From Burkholderiales bacterium (GTDB lineage Bacteria; Pseudomonadota; Gammaproteobacteria; Burkholderiales; Burkholderiaceae_F), in assembly GCA_021298875.1 (NCBI GenBank), contig JAJTHJ010000258.1:1-8383 (forward strand): a stretch of DNA of 8,383 bases. Direction: 5' to 3'. The translations under genes and the position numbers were made by a program. Below the pieces are notes generated by a model. That model saw nothing but the letters and a program-made list of their open reading frames with translations, did no database searches and was not told the DNA's origin. Positions 1 through 6,847 of the stretch are shown here, piece by piece; the first letter of the stretch is position 1; each line of letters begins with the position of its first letter.

Positions 1-372
1 CGCGATGGGCAGCAGCGCGAAGAGCAGCGGCGTGCCGATGTGATACGGCAGGTTGCCGACGATCTTCAGCGGCCGCGCGTCCTGCGCGGCGAGGGCGCGC
101 CAGTCGAGCGCCAGGGCGTCGGCCTCGATCAGTTGGAGTTGCTCCGGGGCGTAACGGGCGCGCAGTCGGGCGGCCAGGTCGCGGTCGATTTCCACCGCGC
201 CGATGCGACGGGCGCCGGCGATGAGGCTGGCCGTCAGAGCGCCCAGGCCGGGACCGATCTCGACGATGCGGTCGCCAACTTGCGGCTGCACCGCGGCGAC
301 GATGCGCTCGACGTAGTGCGCATCGTGCAGGAAATTCTGCGAGAAGCGCTTGCGCGCTTGGTGACCCTGCAT
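1..372 (-). CDS. rsmA: 16S rRNA adenine dimethyltransferase RsmA/KsgA, N-terminal 124 residues (3' end outside window)
   Basis: RsmA dimethylates two adjacent adenines near the 3' end of 16S rRNA, using S-adenosylmethionine, late in small-subunit assembly in the cytoplasm. The visible part begins MQGHQARKRFSQNFL, the usual family opening. The SAM-binding glycine-rich motif VEIGPGLGALT follows at about residues 37-47, then the acidic motif I-GAVEID (about 57-62), EADAL (about 83-87) and the catalytic motif NLPYHI at 107-112. The ATG at 372-370 shares one base with the pdxA stop (TGATG), so translation is probably coupled to pdxA. No Shine-Dalgarno sequence is visible. About half of a typical 260-280 residue protein is present; the substrate-recognition C-terminal domain lies beyond base 1. 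The frame is open with no defect. Identification is very secure from motifs and from the lptD-surA-pdxA-rsmA order. Confidence 0.97.
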   Translation of the reverse strand, partial: MQGHQARKRFSQNFLHDAHYVERIVAAVQPQVGDRIVEIGPGLGALTASLIAGARRIGAVEIDRDLAARLRARYAPEQLQLIEADALALDWRALAAQDARPLKIVGNLPYHIGTPLLFALLPIA

Positions 373-1322
373 CAGCGCTGGGCCGACTGCGCCGCCTGCA
401 CGAGCTGCCCGGCCAAGTCGATGGCCGCGACCAGGCTCGATGCGTCGGCGCGGCCGCTGCCGGCCAGCTCCAGCGCCGTGCCGTGATCGACCGAGGTGCG
501 CACGAAGGGCAGGCCGAGCGTGACGTTGACCCCCTGGCCGAAGCTCGCCTGCTTGAAGGGCGCGAGGCCCTGGTCGTGGTACATCGCCAGGATGGCGTCG
601 TAGCCGCGCGCCTGTGCCGGCACGAAGACGGTGTCCGCCGGCAGCGGGCCCACCGCGTCGATGCCGCGGGCGCGGGCGGCAGCCACGGCCGGGGCGATGG
701 TGTCGATCTCCTCGCGCCCGAGATGCCCGCCCTCGCCCGCATGCGGGTTGAGGCCGCACACGGCGATGCGCGGCGCCGGCAGGCCAAAGCGGTGGCGCAA
801 GTCGCGGTCGAGCACGTCGAGCGTGACACGCAGTGACTCGCGGGTAATCGCCGCCGGCACCTGCGCCAGCGGCAGATGTGTGCTGGCCAGCGCCACGCGC
901 AAGGCACCGGCGGCGAGCAGCATCACCACCGGCACACCGCCGCAGCGCTCGGCCAGATACTCCGTGTTCCCGGTGAACGGCACGCCGGACTCGGCGATCG
1001 CGCCCTTGTGCACCGGCGCGGTGATCAGCGCGGCATAGGCGCCGCCGCGGCAGCCGTCGATGGCGCGGTCGAGCAGGGCAAGCACATAGGCCGCGTTGTG
1101 CGGATCAAGCCTCCCGGCCGTGCAGGGCGCGGCCATTGGCACATGCTCGATTTCGATTGGCGCCGGCAGCGGCCAGGGCAGGCCCAGCCTGCCGGCACGG
1201 GCGGCGAGCAACCCCTCGTCGCCCAGCAAACGCAATGGCCGCGTTGCAGACAGCGCCGCGTGCAGCGCAATGTCCGGGCCGATGCCCGCCGGCTCGCCGG
1301 TGGTGATCGCCAGCGGGCTCAC
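372..1322 (-). CDS. pdxA: 4-hydroxythreonine-4-phosphate dehydrogenase PdxA
   Basis: PdxA oxidises 4-phosphohydroxy-L-threonine with NAD(P)+; after decarboxylation the product is used by PdxJ to make pyridoxine 5'-phosphate (DXP-dependent vitamin B6 pathway, cytoplasm). The 316-residue protein starts MSPLAITTGEPAGIGPDI, the standard opening. Three metal-binding histidines are visible: H149 in STHLPL, H194 in GLNPHAGEGG and H249 in MYHDQGLAPFK. Their spacing matches E. coli H166/H211/H266. The C-terminal signatures GVNVTLGLPFVRTSVDHGTA and SGRAD are also intact. The length is slightly below E. coli PdxA (329). The start is GTG at 1322, overlapping the surA stop by four bases (GTGA), with no Shine-Dalgarno, so coupling to surA is likely. 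The stop overlaps the rsmA start by one base. Nothing suggests loss of activity. Confidence 0.97.
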   Translation of the reverse strand: MSPLAITTGEPAGIGPDIALHAALSATRPLRLLGDEGLLAARAGRLGLPWPLPAPIEIEHVPMAAPCTAGRLDPHNAAYVLALLDRAIDGCRGGAYAALITAPVHKGAIAESGVPFTGNTEYLAERCGGVPVVMLLAAGALRVALASTHLPLAQVPAAITRESLRVTLDVLDRDLRHRFGLPAPRIAVCGLNPHAGEGGHLGREEIDTIAPAVAAARARGIDAVGPLPADTVFVPAQARGYDAILAMYHDQGLAPFKQASFGQGVNVTLGLPFVRTSVDHGTALELAGSGRADASSLVAAIDLAGQLVQAAQSAQR

Positions 1323-2659
1323 GCGTCGTCGAGGCGGATCTCGACGTAGGTGCGGTCGCGCAACTGGCGCAGCCAGTCCTGCAAGGCTTCTTCCGACTTG
1401 CGCTCGCGCAGCGCCTGACGCGCCACCAGCCGGTTGCGCTCGACCGGCACCTCCTCAGTACGCCGCTCCTGCACCTGGATCAGGTGCCAGCCGAACGGCG
1501 ACTTCACCGGCACGCTCACCTGGCCGATGTCCAGCGCCGCCATCGCCTGCTCGAACTCGGGCACCGCGTCGCCGGGGTAGAGCCAGCCCAGATCGCCGCC
1601 GCGGGTGGCTGAGCCATCCACCGAGTGCAGGCGCGCCAGCTGGCCGAAGTCCTGCCCGCCCTTGACCACCCGGTCGCGCAGGTCGGTGAGGCGCCGTACC
1701 ACGTCGGGTTCCGGCGTGGCGTCGGTGACCCGCAGCAGGATGTGCCGGGCGCGCGTTTGCGTCACCGGCGCGGAGGAAATCTGCACCTCGTTCGCCCCGC
1801 GCTTGCCGACCAGCTTGAGGATGTGGAAGCCGCCCGGGCTGCGCACGATCGGGGCGATCTCGCCGGGCTTGAGCGGCGCCACCGCTTCGAGGAAGAGGGT
1901 GGGCAGCCGCTCGGCCGAGCGCCAGCCCAGATCGCCGCCTTGCAGCGCCTCCGGCGCGGCCGAATTGCTGGCCGCCAGCGCGCCGAAGTCGGCCCCGCCC
2001 TTGAGCTGGGCGACCAGCTGCTCGGCGCGGCGGCGCACTTCGTCGATCCGCTCGGCCGAGGCGTTTTCGGGCACGCGCAGCAGGATCTGCGCGATGTTGT
2101 ACTCGGCATTGGCCGAGGCGCTTCCACCCGTTTGCGCGGCGAGAAAGTTGTCGATCTCGCCCTCCGCGACGACGATGCGGCTCTCTACCTCGCGCTCGCG
2201 CAGCCGGGTGAAGAGGATGTCGTCGCGCACTTCTTCGCGAAAGCGAGCGAAGCTGACCCCGTCCTGCTCCAATCGGGCACGAAACTCCGGCAGCGACATG
2301 CGGTTGGCTTCGGCGATGCGGGCGATCGCGGCGTTGACCGTGGCGTCGTCCACCCGTACGCCGGTCTCGCGTGCCAGTTGCAGTTGCGCGCGGTCGACGA
2401 TCATTCGCTCCAGCACCTGCCGTTGCAGCACGGCCGCCGGCGGCGGCGCGATCCGCTGCCGGCGCAACTGCTGCTCGGCCATCGCCACCCGCTGCTGCAA
2501 CTCGCGCGCGGTGATGACCTCGTCGTTGACCACCGCCACCACGCGGTCGAGCGGCGGATTGGCGGGGCGCGGCGCGGTCTGCGCGGCGACGTTGGCGACC
2601 AGCCCCAAGCAAAGCGCGAGCGCAGCCGGCAGGCCGTGCGAAAAGATCGTCTTCGACAT
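1319..2659 (-). CDS. surA: Periplasmic chaperone / peptidyl-prolyl isomerase SurA
   Basis: SurA escorts unfolded outer-membrane beta-barrel proteins, LptD included, across the periplasm to the BAM complex. From the ATG at 2659 the protein has 446 residues. It has a signal peptide with a hydrophobic core at about 10-24 and likely cleavage after VAA (26/27). The chaperone N-domain (about 35-175) opens with LDRVVAVVNDEVIT. Two parvulin domains follow, at about 186-287 and 302-402, then a short C-terminal helix with LQDWLRQLRDRTYVEIR. Domain 2 keeps the parvulin histidines (H306 in ARHILL, H392 in GWHLIQV). Domain 1 has Q191 where the first histidine would be (IAQILL) but keeps H279. Two starts are possible: GTG at 2662 (4-base overlap with lptD) or the adjacent ATG at 2659 (1-base overlap, TGATG). 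I chose ATG; the difference is one residue. It lies directly downstream of lptD, its known client. Confidence 0.96.
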   Translation of the reverse strand: MSKTIFSHGLPAALALCLGLVANVAAQTAPRPANPPLDRVVAVVNDEVITARELQQRVAMAEQQLRRQRIAPPPAAVLQRQVLERMIVDRAQLQLARETGVRVDDATVNAAIARIAEANRMSLPEFRARLEQDGVSFARFREEVRDDILFTRLREREVESRIVVAEGEIDNFLAAQTGGSASANAEYNIAQILLRVPENASAERIDEVRRRAEQLVAQLKGGADFGALAASNSAAPEALQGGDLGWRSAERLPTLFLEAVAPLKPGEIAPIVRSPGGFHILKLVGKRGANEVQISSAPVTQTRARHILLRVTDATPEPDVVRRLTDLRDRVVKGGQDFGQLARLHSVDGSATRGGDLGWLYPGDAVPEFEQAMAALDIGQVSVPVKSPFGWHLIQVQERRTEEVPVERNRLVARQALRERKSEEALQDWLRQLRDRTYVEIRLDDA

Positions 2660-5013
2660 CACTCGTAATCGCCGAAGCGCCCGACATCGAGCGACGGCGG
2701 CAGGATTCTCTGGAACCCGGGGATATTACGCTGCAAGGCATCGACCGGCCCGGTGCCGAGCCGGCCGAACGAGCCGAACTCGATCTGGAAAAAGAACTTG
2801 GTCGTGCTTCCCGTATCCGGCAGCACGGTGCCGGTCGCCTGCGTGTTGACGAAGCGCTGCGCGCCGAAGCGCATCGCCCAGCAGTCGGAGCGGTACTCCA
2901 AGCCGAGCAGCGCATCGACCACGCCCGAGTTGTCGACCGTGACGTTGCCCGCGACTGCGTCTTCCTTGAGCGAGAAGATGAGCCGGCCCGCCGCGTACCA
3001 CTGCGCCGACAGCGGCCATTGGAACGAGCCCTCGACCTGGTTGATGTCGGTGATCAGCGTGCCCGGCTGCAACTGGAAGCGGTAGGCGAGGTTAAGCACC
3101 GACGCCCGCTTCGGCTGCCAGCGTAGCGCCGCCACGGCGCTGCCGATACGATCCTGCTGGGTCGAATACTGCATGCCGAGTTCGGCCAGCCACCCCTCGG
3201 CCAGCCGCCCGGCGACCGCCGCCAACACCTGCGACTCGCCGGCCGGGGTCGCCGCGATCCCCGGCAGCGTCACCTGCTGCGGCGAGAAGAAGTAGCGGTA
3301 GCCCAGGGCACTGCGCAGGAACTCGCCGCCCGTTTCGAGGTTCAGGAAGCGGCTGGACACCGCGGCCGTCAACTGGTTGGCCTGGCCGATGCGGTCGCCG
3401 CCGACGAATACGTTCTCCGAAAAGAGCTGGGTGAAGTTCACGTCCGCCGCCGCCGAGTCGAAGTTGGGCAGCGAGTTCTGCTCGGTGTTGGGCGGGACGT
3501 ACACATAGAAGAGCCGCGGCTCCAGGGTCTGCACCGTCTGCCGGTCGAACCACGTCGTGTCCCGGTCGAAGTACAGGCCGGCGTCGACCGAGGCGATCGG
3601 CAGGTTGCGCGTGTAATCGAGAGGCAGCGTGCCCTGACGGATGCGGTCGGCCTCCAGCGTGGGCGCATCGAGCTTGTAGAAGGTGCCGTTCCATTGCAGC
3701 CGCGGCACGACGAAGCCCGCCGGCGCGAGCCACGGGTAGGACAGCGTCGGCGCCACGGTCAGCCGCGAACCGGTTTGCAAGGTCGGATGAGCAAAGCGCG
3801 TCGCTTGCACCGGCAGCGACAGGTCGAAGCCTTGCCAGTCGTTGTTCTGCGCCGTCGCAACCACCTGCGGTACCCGCTCATAGGGCTTGTACACGGCCGG
3901 CGGATCGAGCAGCGTCTGGTTCTCGGTCACGTTGACCGACACGTTCCAGTAGGTACGCGCGAAGGCGACGAAGGCCTCTTGCGGCAAGACCTTCAAGTTG
4001 CTCGTTACCACGTTCGAGCCGAAGTCCGACAAATAGTTGTCGTCCGACACTCTTTGGTAATTGATGCTCGCGGACACACCCGCCGGACCGGCGTACTGCT
4101 GCACCCAGGACAGCCGGTCGCGGTAGTCGCTGGTGATGCGGTCGTTGACAATGAAGTCGTAGTTCAACTGCCCCTCGTGCACGGGCTCCAGATAGCGGAA
4201 CTCGTTTTGCCACAGCACGCCGCGCCGGCTCATCATCCGCGGCGTAAACGTGGCGTCGCGGTTGGGCGCGATGTTCCAGTAGTAGGGCAGCGTCGCCTCG
4301 AAGCCCAGCAGCGAGTCGGTGCCGAAGGTCGGCGCCAGAAAGCCGCTGCGCCGCTCGTCGGCGAGCGGCAATCGCAACCACGGCGCGGGCAGGATCGGCA
4401 GCCCCTTGAAAAAAAGCACCGCGCCCGTGGCCACGGCGACCTCGTCGACGCGATCGAGCGTAAGCTTGTCGGCGGTGACCCACCAGGCGCGGTCGTCCGG
4501 TTTGCAGGTGGTGAAGTTCGCCTCGCGCAGCCGAGCGCTGCCATCGGCCAGCAGCTCTACTTCGCGCGCGCTGCCGGTGGCCTGGCGCGGGGCGAAAACG
4601 AACTCGGCCGTCGGCATGGTTCCGGTCTGCGCCTGCACCTGCATCGTCAGCTCGGGCCCGGTCAGCAACAGTCCGTCGCGAAAGGCGCGCACGTTGCCCT
4701 GCGCCTGCACCTCGTCGGCCACGCGGGAGTAGACAATGCGGTCGGCACGTAGCACGGTACCGGCGCGCCGCAACTCGGCGCGGCCGCTAAGGACGACCCG
4801 CTCTTCGTCTTCGGTCTCGATGCGCTGGGCGCGGGCAAAGGACGAACCCTCGTCGCCGGCCAGTCGCGACTGCTCGCCGAGTTCCCGCGCCAGCCGCAGT
4901 TGCGGCGCTTCGCCCCAGGCGCCGGCGGGCGCAAACCCGAACAGCGCAATCAGCGGCAACGCGCGGGCGCGCGACAACGTCAGCCCAAGCGGCGAGGACG
5001 CCCGATCGGCCAT
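2659..5013 (-). CDS. lptD: LPS-assembly outer-membrane protein LptD
   Basis: LptD is the outer-membrane beta-barrel that, plugged by the lipoprotein LptE, inserts lipopolysaccharide into the outer leaflet. The 784-residue protein has a signal peptide (hydrophobic stretch at about 18-31, probable cleavage near AWG/EA at 34-35). An LptA-like (OstA) periplasmic domain follows at about 60-200 (RADRIVYSRVADEVQAQGNV). The family hallmark runs from about 219 to 275, including ERRSGFLAPTFGTDSLLGFE, PYYWNIAPNRDATFTPRM and EFRYLEP. The rest is barrel, with alternating hydrophobic and aromatic strands. Only two cysteines exist: C170 (TTCKPDD) and C711 (SDCWAMRFG), equivalent by position to E. coli C173 and C725. 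The length matches E. coli LptD (784). ATG at 5013 is the start that gives a good signal peptide; the upstream CTTTT is not a Shine-Dalgarno. It is the first gene of the minus-strand operon. Confidence 0.97.
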   Translation of the reverse strand: MADRASSPLGLTLSRARALPLIALFGFAPAGAWGEAPQLRLARELGEQSRLAGDEGSSFARAQRIETEDEERVVLSGRAELRRAGTVLRADRIVYSRVADEVQAQGNVRAFRDGLLLTGPELTMQVQAQTGTMPTAEFVFAPRQATGSAREVELLADGSARLREANFTTCKPDDRAWWVTADKLTLDRVDEVAVATGAVLFFKGLPILPAPWLRLPLADERRSGFLAPTFGTDSLLGFEATLPYYWNIAPNRDATFTPRMMSRRGVLWQNEFRYLEPVHEGQLNYDFIVNDRITSDYRDRLSWVQQYAGPAGVSASINYQRVSDDNYLSDFGSNVVTSNLKVLPQEAFVAFARTYWNVSVNVTENQTLLDPPAVYKPYERVPQVVATAQNNDWQGFDLSLPVQATRFAHPTLQTGSRLTVAPTLSYPWLAPAGFVVPRLQWNGTFYKLDAPTLEADRIRQGTLPLDYTRNLPIASVDAGLYFDRDTTWFDRQTVQTLEPRLFYVYVPPNTEQNSLPNFDSAAADVNFTQLFSENVFVGGDRIGQANQLTAAVSSRFLNLETGGEFLRSALGYRYFFSPQQVTLPGIAATPAGESQVLAAVAGRLAEGWLAELGMQYSTQQDRIGSAVAALRWQPKRASVLNLAYRFQLQPGTLITDINQVEGSFQWPLSAQWYAAGRLIFSLKEDAVAGNVTVDNSGVVDALLGLEYRSDCWAMRFGAQRFVNTQATGTVLPDTGSTTKFFFQIEFGSFGRLGTGPVDALQRNIPGFQRILPPSLDVGRFGDYE

Positions 5014-5106
5014 AAAAGCAAGGCGTGGCGATACACCATGGCATTATAGGAATGCACCCTTCATTAATCCCGCCGGCATCCGTTTGCACTGTCCGGCCTG
5101 CGACCC
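5014..5106. other. Divergent intergenic region between lptD and amgK
   Basis: This 93-bp spacer separates the two divergently transcribed blocks and must carry the lptD promoter and probably that of amgK-murU. It is the most AT-rich stretch nearby (around ATACACC, GCATTATAGG and TTCATTAATC). No clear plus-strand promoter is evident: TATAGG at 5045-5050 and CATTAA at 5062-5067 are weak -10 candidates with no matching -35. I see no convincing operator palindrome and no small ORF. The amgK start has no Shine-Dalgarno sequence in the preceding bases. Confidence 0.6.
5043..5048 (-). promoter_or_regulatory. Candidate -10 box (TATAAT) of the lptD operon promoter
   Basis: On the minus strand this is an exact TATAAT, in the context TTCCTATAATGCC, standing out in very GC-rich DNA. 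Transcription would begin about 7 bases downstream, giving a leader of roughly 22-25 bases before the lptD ATG at 5013. No good TTGACA-like -35 box is found at 16-18 bases; GGATTA (16-base spacing) or GGGATT (17) is the best available. I see no sigma-E type element (GGAACTT with TCAAA), although lptD is sigma-E regulated in E. coli. Supported by one perfect hexamer and its position only. Confidence 0.45.
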
Positions 5107-6126
5107 ATGGTCGATTCCATCTCCGATGAGCGCGCGCAGCAGTTGCGCGCCTGGTTGCTGGCGCAGCCGCCCGCGCTCGGCCTGGCGGTGCCGACGCTGC
5201 GGCCGGCGTCGGCCGATGCGAGCTTTCGCCGGTACTTTCGCCTCGACGCCGCAGGCGTTCCCGGCGGCAGCGCGATCGCGATGGACGCCCCGCCGGACAA
5301 GGAAGATTGCCGGCCGTTCGTCCACGTCGCCCAGTTGCTCGCCGCCGCCGGGGTGCACGCCCCGCGGGTGCTGGCGGCGGACCTGACGCAGGGCTTCCTG
5401 CTGCTGACCGATCTGGGCCACGCCACCTACCTCGCGGCGCTGCGCCAAGCCGATGCAACCCGCGCCGACGCACTGATGAGCGATGCGATCGACGCCCTGC
5501 TGCGCTGGCAGCAGGCCACACAGCCCGGCCAACTGCCGGCGTACGACGAAGCGCTAATGCGGCGCGAGTTGAATCTGTTCCCCGACTGGTACGTGGCGCG
5601 CCATCTGGGGCGCGATCTATCTACCGTACAGCGCCTGGCGCTCGAGCCGATGTTCCGCCGCATCCTCGACGCCTGTCTGGCGCAGCCGACGGTCTACGTC
5701 CACCGCGACTACATGCCACGCAACCTGATGGTCGCCGCACCCAACCCCGGCGTGCTCGACTTTCAGGACGCGGTGGCCGGGCCGATCGCCTACGACCTCG
5801 CCTCGCTGCTGCGCGACGCCTTTCTCAGTTGGGACGAGGAGCGCGAGATCGACTGGGCGATCCGCTACTGGGAGCGCGCCCGCCGCGTCGGGCTGCCGGT
5901 GCGCGCCGACTTCGGCGCGTTCTGGCGCGACCTGGAATGGATGGCCTTGCAGCGGCACCTGAAGGTGCTCGGCATCTTTGCGCGCATCAACTACCGCGAC
6001 GGCAAGCCGCACTACCTCGCCGACGCGCCGCGCTTCGTCCGCTACGTGCGCGCCACCGCGCTGCGTTACGACGAACTGGTGCCGCTGCTGCGCCTGTTCG
6101 ACGAACTCGGCATCGTCGCGCCGTAG
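5107..6126 (+). CDS. amgK: Anomeric MurNAc/GlcNAc kinase AmgK (aminoglycoside-phosphotransferase fold)
   Basis: AmgK phosphorylates the anomeric carbon of N-acetylmuramic acid (and GlcNAc) with ATP, producing MurNAc-1-phosphate for MurU in the cytoplasmic peptidoglycan-recycling shortcut. The 339 residues have the APH/choline-kinase layout. The N-lobe contains ASFRRYFRL (38-46), in the nucleotide-binding loop region, and the conserved MDAPPDKED (59-67). A linker with LLLTDLG (98-104) follows. The catalytic loop is VHRDYMPRNLM (198-208), with D201 as presumed catalytic base and N206 as metal ligand. The metal-binding DFQDA (218-222) follows, then GPIAYDLASLLRD (225-237). The length agrees with characterised Pseudomonas AmgK. 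The ATG at 5107 gives an N-terminus typical of the family. murU begins 19 bp downstream, and the pair adjoining lptD is as I recall in Pseudomonas putida. General phosphotransferase assignment is certain; the AmgK role relies on family resemblance plus the murU neighbour. Confidence 0.9.
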   Translation: MVDSISDERAQQLRAWLLAQPPALGLAVPTLRPASADASFRRYFRLDAAGVPGGSAIAMDAPPDKEDCRPFVHVAQLLAAAGVHAPRVLAADLTQGFLLLTDLGHATYLAALRQADATRADALMSDAIDALLRWQQATQPGQLPAYDEALMRRELNLFPDWYVARHLGRDLSTVQRLALEPMFRRILDACLAQPTVYVHRDYMPRNLMVAAPNPGVLDFQDAVAGPIAYDLASLLRDAFLSWDEEREIDWAIRYWERARRVGLPVRADFGAFWRDLEWMALQRHLKVLGIFARINYRDGKPHYLADAPRFVRYVRATALRYDELVPLLRLFDELGIVAP

Positions 6127-6145
6127 GCCGCGTGCCGCCGATCTC

Positions 6146-6835
6146 ATGAAAGCGCTGCTTTTCGCCGCCGGTCGTGGCGAGCGGATGCGACCGCTGTCCG
6201 ACGCCATGCCCAAGCCTCTGCTGGTCGCGGGCGGCCGACGGCTGATCGAGTGGCAACTCGCGGCGCTGGTGCGCGCCGGCGTGCGCGAAGCAGTGATCAA
6301 CACCGCGCATCTGCCCGAGGCCTTCCCGGCGGCACTCGGCGACGGCGCGCGCTACGGGCTGCGGCTCGGCTACTCGTGCGAGGGCGACACCGCCGCCGAC
6401 GCACTGGAAACGCTGGGCGGCATCGTCCGCGCGCTGCCGCTGCTGGGCGAGGCGCCGTTCCTCGCCGTCGCAGCCGACATCGTCACCGACTACGACTACG
6501 CCAGGCTGCACGCCGCGGCGACGCGCATCGCTGCCGGCGCCGCCGACGCGCATCTGGTGCTGGTGGATAACCCGCCGTTCCATCCCCGCGGCGACATGGC
6601 GCTCGCGCACGGGCGCATCGCGCTCGACGGCGCCCGGCTCACCTACGCCAGCATCGGCGTCTTCACCCCGCGTCTGTTTTTCGGCCTGCCGGCAGCGCGC
6701 GCCAAGCTCTTCCCGTGGCTCTATACGCATGCCGCGGCGGGCCGCGTGAGCGGCGAGCACTACCGCGGCCGCTGGACCAACGTCGGCACGCCGCAGGAGC
6801 TGGCGCAGCTCGATCGCGAATTACGCGCCGCGTAG
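6146..6835 (+). CDS. murU: N-acetylmuramate-1-phosphate uridylyltransferase MurU
   Basis: MurU joins MurNAc-1-phosphate and UTP to form UDP-MurNAc, the second step of the recycling route that bypasses the fosfomycin target MurA. The 229-residue protein is a single Rossmann-like nucleotidyltransferase domain. The pyrophosphorylase signature LFAAGRGERMRPLSDAMPKP spans residues 5-24, with K23 as the conserved lysine. D111 in VAADIVTDYD is in the position of the metal-binding aspartate. GRWTNVGTPQEL at 208-219 is the usual C-terminal signature. Length is close to P. putida MurU (about 223). The ATG at 6146 was chosen because the signature must begin near residue 1; earlier in-frame ATGs lie inside amgK. 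Two departures are seen: the usual ALETGGGI reads ALETLGGI (86-93), and the preceding loop looks 2-3 residues longer. No Shine-Dalgarno sequence is visible. Confidence 0.91.
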   Translation: MKALLFAAGRGERMRPLSDAMPKPLLVAGGRRLIEWQLAALVRAGVREAVINTAHLPEAFPAALGDGARYGLRLGYSCEGDTAADALETLGGIVRALPLLGEAPFLAVAADIVTDYDYARLHAAATRIAAGAADAHLVLVDNPPFHPRGDMALAHGRIALDGARLTYASIGVFTPRLFFGLPAARAKLFPWLYTHAAAGRVSGEHYRGRWTNVGTPQELAQLDRELRAA

Positions 6836-6847
6836 ACTTTTGCCTCG

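Noticed and set aside
40..486. 148-codon plus-strand frame antisense to rsmA and pdxA
   Set aside because: Overlaps the conserved NLPY and SAM-binding coding regions on the other strand; no domain.
1605..2849. Long plus-strand frames (414 and 347 codons) antisense to surA and lptD
   Set aside because: No recognisable motif; Ser/Arg-rich or His/Arg-rich composition expected for antisense of GC-rich coding sequence.
1455..2915. 486-codon minus-strand frame over surA and the end of lptD
   Set aside because: Same strand but out of frame with SurA; it reads as an Arg/Ala/Gly-rich artefact without any domain.
3694..4752. 352-codon plus-strand frame antisense to lptD
   Set aside because: His/Arg/Gln/Val-rich shadow of a conserved LptD region, with no start context or domain.
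5978..6145. 56-codon N-terminal extension of MurU starting inside amgK
   Set aside because: The extension is out-of-frame amgK sequence. The nucleotidyltransferase signature begins immediately after the ATG at 6146, as in other MurU proteins.
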